Shown: positions 6,406-10,786 of the stretch, in pieces
Layout: every line of letters starts with the position of its first letter
Numbering within the stretch: the first letter of the stretch is position 1
DNA from: Candidatus Eiseniibacteriota bacterium
GTDB lineage: Bacteria; Eisenbacteria; RBG-16-71-46
DNA: 10,786 nt
NCBI GenBank assembly: GCA_023249815.1
Contig: JAHFBX010000061.1
Coordinates: forward strand, 1-10,786
Direction: 5' to 3'
Position numbers and translations under genes: made by a program
Notes under the pieces: generated by a model
Databases searched by the model: none
Told to the model about the DNA's origin: nothing
The model's input: only the letters and a program-made list of their open reading frames with translations

Positions 6406-7530
6406 GTGGGACACGCCTACACTCCCGGCCTGCGCGTCGCCCCCCACACCACGGTGCGCCGCGAACGGCGGCTGCCGCTCAAGGGCGAGGTGGTGGTGTC
6501 GGCCGGCGAAGCCGTGGGCCCGGATACCGTCGTGGCGCGCGCCGTGCTTCCGGGCAATGTCCAGACCGTGAACCTGGCCGCGCGACTCGGCGTGGATCCG
6601 GTGCGCGTCTCCGGCCTGCTCACGCGCCCGATCGGCAGCGCGGTCCGGAAGGGCGAGGTGGTGGCCGTGGCGAAGGCGCTGTTCGGGCTCATGCGCAACC
6701 AGGCGGAATCCCCCGCGGACGGCACGCTCGAGTCGGTGTCCTCGGTGACGGGTCAGCTGCTGCTGCGCGAGAGCCCGATCCCGGTCGAGGTGAACGCCTA
6801 CGTGAGCGGACGGGTCGCCGAGGTGATGCCGGACGAGGGCGTCATCGTGGAGTCGCGCGGCGCCCTGGTCCAGGGCATCTTCGGTGTGGGCGGCGAGACA
6901 TTCGGGCGCGTCGCGGTGGTGACCGCGCGACCGGACGAGCCACTGGAGGAGCGGCACCTGCGCGCGGAGCATCGCGGCGCGGTGATCATCGGCGGAAGCC
7001 ACGTCTCGCACGCCACGGTCCAGCGCGCGCGCGAACTGGGTGTTGCCGCGATCGTCGTGGGCGGTTTCGACGACCACGACCTGCGCGCGCTGCTCGGGCG
7101 CGACCTGGGCGTCGCGATCACCGGTCAGGAGGAACTGGGCCTGACGCTGGTGCTGACCGAGGGGTTCGGCCGCATCGCCATGGCGGGACGCACGTGGGAG
7201 CTGCTCGGCGCCAGCGCGGGCCACGTGGCCTCGGTGAGCGGCGCCACGCAGATCCGGGCCGGCGTCATGCGCCCGGAGCTGTTCGTGCCGCACGACGCGT
7301 CGGGCGCGGACCGCGGCCGCGAGGACGCCGGCGGGTCACTCGAGCTGGGCAGCGCGGTACGCGTCATCCGGGAGCCGTGGTTCGGCCGGCTGGGGCGCGT
7401 CGTGGAACTGCCCGCCGAGCTGCGAGCGCTCGAGACCGAGGCGCTCGTGCGCGTGCTCGTGGTGGAGTTCGGGGACGACGGAACGCGCGCCACGGTACCC
7501 CGGGCCAATGTCGAGCGGCTCGCGGGTTAG
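6406..7530 (+). CDS. Barrel-sandwich and KOW-domain protein paired with the GlmL-like gene
   Basis: No named family is recognised for this 374-residue soluble protein, but three parts are visible. Residues ~15-165 contain repeated 'G-E-V-V-V-S-A-G-E-A-V' and 'PADGTLESVSSVTGQLL' motifs, typical of barrel-sandwich-hybrid (biotinyl/RnfC-like) folds, without a carrier lysine motif. Residues ~190-305 ('GAVIIGGSHVSHATVQRARE', 'LGVAAIVVGGFDDHDL', 'LTEGFGRIAM') form an alpha/beta segment. Residues ~312-374 ('LGSAVRVIREPWFGRLGRVV' ... 'ATVPRANVERL') resemble a KOW motif, which binds RNA or protein in other families. GTG 6406 has GGGAGG at 6393-6398, seven bases away. It starts two bases after the GlmL-like stop. 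From memory, similar KOW proteins sit beside MutL-like genes in other phyla such as Chloroflexi, so the pair may be a conserved module. Confidence 0.8.
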   Translation: MGHAYTPGLRVAPHTTVRRERRLPLKGEVVVSAGEAVGPDTVVARAVLPGNVQTVNLAARLGVDPVRVSGLLTRPIGSAVRKGEVVAVAKALFGLMRNQAESPADGTLESVSSVTGQLLLRESPIPVEVNAYVSGRVAEVMPDEGVIVESRGALVQGIFGVGGETFGRVAVVTARPDEPLEERHLRAEHRGAVIIGGSHVSHATVQRARELGVAAIVVGGFDDHDLRALLGRDLGVAITGQEELGLTLVLTEGFGRIAMAGRTWELLGASAGHVASVSGATQIRAGVMRPELFVPHDASGADRGREDAGGSLELGSAVRVIREPWFGRLGRVVELPAELRALETEALVRVLVVEFGDDGTRATVPRANVERLAG

Positions 7531-7553
7531 CGGGCACGTCCGTCGAATATTCG

Positions 7554-7582
7554 TTGACGTGCTGCGTCGCGGCCGCTAGCGT
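7554..7582 (+). promoter_or_regulatory. Sigma70-type promoter for the membrane-protein operon
   Basis: TTGACG (7554-7559) and TAGCGT (7577-7582) are spaced by 17 bases, with the -10 in GCTAGCGTG. This closely matches the gcvT promoter candidate at 2222-2251. It lies in the only real gap between the two gene groups (7531-7622) and would give a leader of about 30 bases before the TTG start at 7623. No terminator hairpin is seen between 7531 and 7553, so some read-through from the upstream unit is likely. Confidence 0.65.
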
Positions 7583-7612
7583 GCGCCGCCGAACCGGATT
7601 CGCGGCCGTCCA

Positions 7613-7618
7613 GGGAGG
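7613..7618 (+). promoter_or_regulatory. Shine-Dalgarno that selects the TTG start at 7623
   Basis: GGGAGG sits four bases before TTG 7623 and downstream of the promoter. The alternative in-frame starts GTG 7656 and ATG 7677 have no comparable SD and would remove part or most of the signal sequence. Confidence 0.6.
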
Positions 7619-7622
7619 ACCG

Positions 7623-8819
7623 TTGGGGAACCCGACCCGTAGCCCGCGCGCCCTCGTGCGTGCGATCCTGGTGGTGATGGCGTGCGTGGGCTCTGTCCGC
7701 ACGTCTGCCGCCGATTCTGCGATCCCCGTGCCACCCGCGCCCGCCCCCCCCGCGGGCCTCACCTACGAAGACGTCCCGAACGACGCGGGCAGCGGCATCC
7801 GGCTCACCTGGCGACGGTCACCCGACGACTCCGTCGGCCTGGGCCGCGTCAACGGCTACGTGCTCGAGCGCGGCACCTCGCCCGTGGGCCCCTGGGTGCT
7901 CGTGGACTCACTGGCGCTGGGGACGACCGAGCGCGTCGACCAGGCGATGCACCGGAACACGCCGTACTTCTACCGTGTCACCGCGTTCGGTCCGGGTGGC
8001 TCCACGCCGGCGCTCGCGAACGCCGGGCCCGCGATCGCGCGCGAATCGTGGTTCAACTCGACGCGCGCCAGCGTGCTCACGTTCCTCGCCTCGTTCTTCC
8101 TGCTCGTGCTCTATTTCATGTCCGCGGCGCAATCCGGCCGCAAGCCGTTCGTGCGCCGGCTCGCGGGTATCGACGCCATCGAGGAGGCCATCGGGCGGGC
8201 CACCGAGATGGGACGCCCGGTGCTCTATGTGCCCGGCATCCAGGACATCGACGACATCCAGACCGTCGCCGGCCTCGTGATCCTGGAGAGCGTCGCGCGG
8301 CTCACGGCGAAATACGAGACGCCGATCCGCGTGCCGGTGGCGTACCCGATCCCGTTCACGATCGCGCAGGAGATGGTGAAGAGCGGTTACCTGAATGCCG
8401 GCCGTCCGGAGGCCTACGACCCGGACAGCGTGACGTTCGTCTCGCCCGAGCAGTTCGCGTACGTGGCCAAGATCACGGGCATCATGCTGCGCGATCGCCC
8501 GGCGGCGCACATCTTCATGGGGGCTTTCTTCGCGGAGTCCCTGCTGCTCGCCGAGACCGGGTTCACGACTGGTGCCATCCAGGTGGCCGGCACGGCGAAC
8601 GTGCACCAGCTCGCGTTCTTCGTCGTGGCCTGCGACTACACCCTCATCGGCGAGGAGCTCTACGCCGCGAGCGCCTACCTGTCCGGCGAGCCGCGGCTCG
8701 TCGGAGGCTTGAAGGGCGCCGACGTGCTCAAGCTGCTCATCATCGTCACCATCCTCGTGGGCTGCGTGCTCGAGACGATGGGCATCCGCGGTCTCACGAC
8801 CTGGATGCAGACCCAATAG
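7623..8819 (+). CDS. Membrane-anchored fibronectin type III protein, DUF6754-like
   Basis: The function is unknown. The 398-residue product starts with a signal-like segment (about 11-30, 'LVRAILVVMACVG', possible cleavage SAA-DS). A fibronectin type III domain follows at about 45-135 ('GIRLTWRRSPDDS', 'VNGYVLERG', 'TPYFYRVTAFGPGG'), then a transmembrane helix (148-167), the basic turn 'SGRKPFVRRL', an alpha/beta domain (about 180-370), and a second hydrophobic helix (370-386). If the leader is cleaved and the positive-inside rule holds, the FN3 domain is periplasmic and the alpha/beta domain cytoplasmic. The latter has 'GRPVLYVPGIQDIDDIQTVA' and 'AYLSGEPRLVGGLKGADVLK'. I associate this architecture with Pfam's DUF6754, from memory and unverified. 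It is the first gene behind its own promoter and is followed after 8 bases by a six-helix protein. Confidence 0.82.
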   Translation: MGNPTRSPRALVRAILVVMACVGSVRTSAADSAIPVPPAPAPPAGLTYEDVPNDAGSGIRLTWRRSPDDSVGLGRVNGYVLERGTSPVGPWVLVDSLALGTTERVDQAMHRNTPYFYRVTAFGPGGSTPALANAGPAIARESWFNSTRASVLTFLASFFLLVLYFMSAAQSGRKPFVRRLAGIDAIEEAIGRATEMGRPVLYVPGIQDIDDIQTVAGLVILESVARLTAKYETPIRVPVAYPIPFTIAQEMVKSGYLNAGRPEAYDPDSVTFVSPEQFAYVAKITGIMLRDRPAAHIFMGAFFAESLLLAETGFTTGAIQVAGTANVHQLAFFVVACDYTLIGEELYAASAYLSGEPRLVGGLKGADVLKLLIIVTILVGCVLETMGIRGLTTWMQTQ

Positions 8820-8827
8820 GGGCCGGC

Positions 8828-9478
8828 ATGAAGCGAGAACTCCCTCTTCTCATCACGGCGGTGATTGGGTTGTTCATGATCCTGTCGTTCTTCGTGCCGC
8901 ACCACGTCGTGAGCGTGCCGGCGGACTTCCTGCAACAGTGCGCGGTCATCGTCGTGGCGTTCGGCTACGTGCTGGGCGGAGCGAACGCGCTGCGCGTGAA
9001 CCTGCTGTCCATCGCGAAACGGCAGTCGGACTGGGCCTACAAGCTGGTGCTCGTCGTCTCGCTCGTCGCCACGGTGGTCATCGGCCTGATCGAGGGCAGG
9101 CGCTGGCAGGCGACGGACTCGGTGTCGATGTTCCTGTACAACCAGCTCTACTCCCCGATGCAGGCGACGATGTTCTCGTTGCTCGCATTCTTCATCGCCT
9201 CGGCTGCGTTTCGCGCATTCCGGATACGCACCGTGGAGGCGGGGCTGCTGGCCGTGGCGGCGCTGATCGTCATGCTCGGCCGTGTCCCGATCGGGAACGA
9301 GATGACCTCGTGGCTGCCGGAAGGACTGCGCATGGGCCCCGTGCAGGAGTGGATCATGAACGTGCCCCAGAACGCCGCGAAGCGCGCGATCCTGATGGGC
9401 GCAGCACTCGGCGTCATGGCCACGGGGCTGCGCATCATCCTCGGCATCGAACGCTCGTACCTGGGCGGGGGGGACTGA
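8828..9478 (+). CDS. Integral membrane protein of unknown function (about six helices)
   Basis: This 216-residue protein is not recognised. Hydrophobic helices can be seen at about 6-25, 35-55, 67-87, 108-128, 135-152 and 186-206. Short charged loops contain 'AKRQSDWAYK' and a longer polar loop 'MTSWLPEGLRMGPVQEW' (about 159-175). No transporter signature, metal ligand cluster or catalytic motif is evident. Residues 'FGYVLGGANALRVNLLSIAK' look like a conserved intramembrane and loop motif. The ATG at 8828 is eight bases after the stop of the FN3 protein, with only a weak SD (AGGGGCCGG, 8818-8826), so translation is probably coupled. Its TGA overlaps an ATG of a small ORF by one base. Its position between two membrane-anchored alpha/beta proteins suggests it forms the membrane core of a complex (inference). 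Confidence 0.85.
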   Translation: MKRELPLLITAVIGLFMILSFFVPHHVVSVPADFLQQCAVIVVAFGYVLGGANALRVNLLSIAKRQSDWAYKLVLVVSLVATVVIGLIEGRRWQATDSVSMFLYNQLYSPMQATMFSLLAFFIASAAFRAFRIRTVEAGLLAVAALIVMLGRVPIGNEMTSWLPEGLRMGPVQEWIMNVPQNAAKRAILMGAALGVMATGLRIILGIERSYLGGGD

Positions 9479-9573
9479 TGAGCGCGGACGCACGGCGGAG
9501 GGGCGCGGGGCGGATGGGCGCGATGCGACGGGGCGTGCCGCGTGACGCCTCGGGCCGGGGAGGGGCGGCGTGA
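9478..9573 (+). CDS. Possible 31-codon Arg/Gly-rich ORF bridging two genes
   Basis: The ATG at 9478 overlaps the preceding stop (TGATG), and the ORF's TGA overlaps the next GTG start (GTGA). It therefore fills exactly the 91 bases between two operon genes. The predicted 31-residue peptide is very rich in Arg, Gly and Ala (for example 'MSADARRRGAGRMGAMRRG') with no recognisable domain. It could be a translated coupling leader or a real microprotein. High-GC DNA also makes such ORFs common by chance, so this is tentative. Confidence 0.3.
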   Translation: MSADARRRGAGRMGAMRRGVPRDASGRGGAA

Positions 9574-10409
9574 AGCTCACCGCGCTCGAGAAACTCGACC
9601 GTCGCTGGCTGTTCCTGATCGTCGCGCTACTCGTGCTGGGGCCGATGCTCCGCCCCATCGGCCTGCCGCTCGTGCCGTCCCGGCCGGTGCGCATGTTCCA
9701 CGACGCCATCGCGTCCATCCCGGACGGCTCGATCGTGCTCATGTCGTGCGACTACGACCCCGGCGGCAAGCCCGAGATGGTGCCTATGACGAAGACGGCG
9801 CTGCGCCAACTCTGGGACAAGCATTGCCGCGTGGTCATCACCTGCCTGTGGACCGGAGGCTCCGGTCTCGTGGACGAGACGGTGGAGGCGGTGGCGGTGG
9901 AGCGCCGCGCCGAGGGCAAGCCGGTCGTCTACGGCGTGGACTACGTGGACCTGGGCTACAAGGCCGGCTACGAAGCGGTGATGGTGCTGATGGGCAAGGG
10001 CATCCACAACGCGTTCCCGCAGGACCACCATGCGAACCCCACGTCGAGCCTGCCACTCATGAAGGACGTCCGGGACTACTCGAGTTTCGTGATGCTCGTG
10101 AACATCTCCGCCGGCTACCCGGGCACCAAGGAGTGGGTGCAGCAGGTGAACTCGCGCTTCCACCTCCCGATGGTGTCCGGATGCACCGCGGTGAGCGCGC
10201 CGGAGTACTACCCCTACCTGCAGGCCGGCCAGCTCCGCGGGCTCCTGGGCGGCATGGCGGGCGCGGCGGAGTACGAGAAGCTGCGCGGGGAGAAGGGGCT
10301 CGCCACGAAGGGCATGGACGCCCAGTCGCTGGCGCATGCGTTCGTGGCGCTGTGCATCGTCATGGGCAACGTCGTCCAATGGAGCAAGCGCGGCGGAGGC
10401 GGCGCATGA
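9570..10409 (+). CDS. Membrane-anchored alpha/beta protein of unknown function
   Basis: I do not recognise this 279-residue protein by name. A hydrophobic helix at about 13-29 follows the basic start MKLTALEKLDRR. An alpha/beta domain spans about 38-240, with strands 'GSIVLMSCDYDPGGKPEM', 'CRVVITCLWTGGSG', 'GKPVVYGVDYVDLGYKAG' and 'SFVMLVNISAGYPG'. A second hydrophobic helix (about 253-271) ends in 'SKRGGGGA'. The 'DYDPGGKPEM' turn and 'QDHHANPTS' loop are candidate ligand sites. The segment 'YLQAGQLRGLLGGMAGAAEY' (217-236) resembles 'YLSGEPRLVGGLKGAD' in the FN3 protein of the same operon, hinting at related domains. Membrane topology is ambiguous, as both sides of the first helix are basic. 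GTG 9570 is preceded by GGGGAGGGG (9557-9565). The stop overlaps the next ATG (ATGA). Confidence 0.85.
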   Translation: MKLTALEKLDRRWLFLIVALLVLGPMLRPIGLPLVPSRPVRMFHDAIASIPDGSIVLMSCDYDPGGKPEMVPMTKTALRQLWDKHCRVVITCLWTGGSGLVDETVEAVAVERRAEGKPVVYGVDYVDLGYKAGYEAVMVLMGKGIHNAFPQDHHANPTSSLPLMKDVRDYSSFVMLVNISAGYPGTKEWVQQVNSRFHLPMVSGCTAVSAPEYYPYLQAGQLRGLLGGMAGAAEYEKLRGEKGLATKGMDAQSLAHAFVALCIVMGNVVQWSKRGGGGA

Positions 10410-10786
10410 ACGTGAGCCACGACTTCGGCATCTGGGTGGCAGCGCTGCTCACGCTGTTCATCTTCTCGTTCCTGTACAAGGACAACCCGCTCTATAAGTT
10501 CGCCGAGCACCTGTTCGTGGGCGTTTCCGCCGGCTACTACATCGTGCTAAACATCTGGACGGTCGTGGTCCCGAACCTGTGGGATCCGCTCTACCGCACG
10601 TTCACCGGGCACGACCCGGTCACGAACGCGGTCGTGACCCAGGCGGGCGGACCGTTCGGCGCCTCGCTCGGGGACTATCGCGGCTGGTTCCTGATCCCGG
10701 GATTACTCGGCGTGCTCCTGTTCAGTCGCATGGTGAGCCGCATCGAATGGGTCTCGCGCTGGGCGCTCGCCGTGATCATCGGGGTT
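10406..10786 (+). CDS. Integral membrane protein of unknown function, 3' end beyond window
   Basis: The ATG at 10406 overlaps the preceding TGA (ATGA), and the frame is open for 127 codons to the window edge, so the gene is incomplete. The N-terminus is hydrophobic ('FGIWVAALLTLFIFSFLY', about 7-24). Then come 'NPLYKFAEHLFVGVSAGYYI' with a second helix (about 36-58), a polar loop (about 60-93, 'TGHDPVTNAVVTQAGG'), and further helices near 97-110 ('WFLIPGLLGVLLF') and at the edge ('WALAVIIGV'). No known family is recognised. Its coupling to the upstream gene makes it the fourth membrane protein of the same operon. Confidence 0.82.
   Translation, partial: MNVSHDFGIWVAALLTLFIFSFLYKDNPLYKFAEHLFVGVSAGYYIVLNIWTVVVPNLWDPLYRTFTGHDPVTNAVVTQAGGPFGASLGDYRGWFLIPGLLGVLLFSRMVSRIEWVSRWALAVIIGV

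Noticed and set aside
7531..7560. Rho-independent terminator between the two operons
   Set aside because: There is no GC stem followed by a T run in this interval.
6192..7622. Upstream in-frame extension of the FN3 protein (an 875-codon frame)
   Set aside because: The extension is an Arg/Gly-rich shadow of the GlmL-like and KOW-protein genes. The promoter, SD and signal sequence place the real start at 7623.

Overview
The window is high-GC DNA (roughly two thirds or more G+C by eye), tightly packed. Every supportable gene is on the + strand. Starts are often GTG or TTG behind strong GGAGG-type Shine-Dalgarno (SD) sequences, and neighbouring genes frequently overlap by 1-14 bases. The gene content is glycine-cleavage T and H proteins, a GlmL/MutL-like ASKHA protein with a KOW-domain partner, and a cluster of uncharacterised membrane proteins. 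This suggests an uncultured environmental bacterium of the Eisenbacteria/Gemmatimonadota/Krumholzibacteria kind. That placement is an inference from gene style, not a demonstrated assignment.

Layout. (1) 90-986: an unrecognised secreted protein with a clear signal peptide. (2) 987-2199: a complete insertion sequence with perfect 19-bp terminal inverted repeats and one intact transposase (zinc ribbon, HTH, DDE core). It abuts the stop codon of the secreted protein gene and shows no obvious target-site duplication. (3) 2222-7530: one apparent transcription unit with a promoter-like element just outside the insertion sequence. It carries gcvT, gcvH, a small two-helix membrane protein, a 98-residue conserved-looking small protein, a 609-residue GlmL/MutL-like protein, and a protein with barrel-sandwich, alpha/beta and KOW-like parts. 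(4) 7554-10786: a second unit with its own promoter. It encodes a membrane-anchored fibronectin-III protein (DUF6754-like), a six-helix membrane protein, a possible 31-codon coupling ORF, a membrane-anchored alpha/beta protein, and the first 127 codons of another membrane protein that runs off the window.

How the genes may work together. GcvT and GcvH are standard glycine-cleavage components (aminomethyl transfer and lipoyl carrier), but no gcvP follows. The GlmL-like protein belongs to a family linked to B12-dependent mutases, yet no mutase subunit is present, so this branch may act with its small neighbour and the KOW protein in an undescribed role. The second unit looks like a dedicated inner-membrane complex: four membrane proteins, tightly coupled, none with a function I can name. 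This is the best candidate in the window for an undescribed system. No tRNA, rRNA, CRISPR array or convincing rho-independent terminator was seen.
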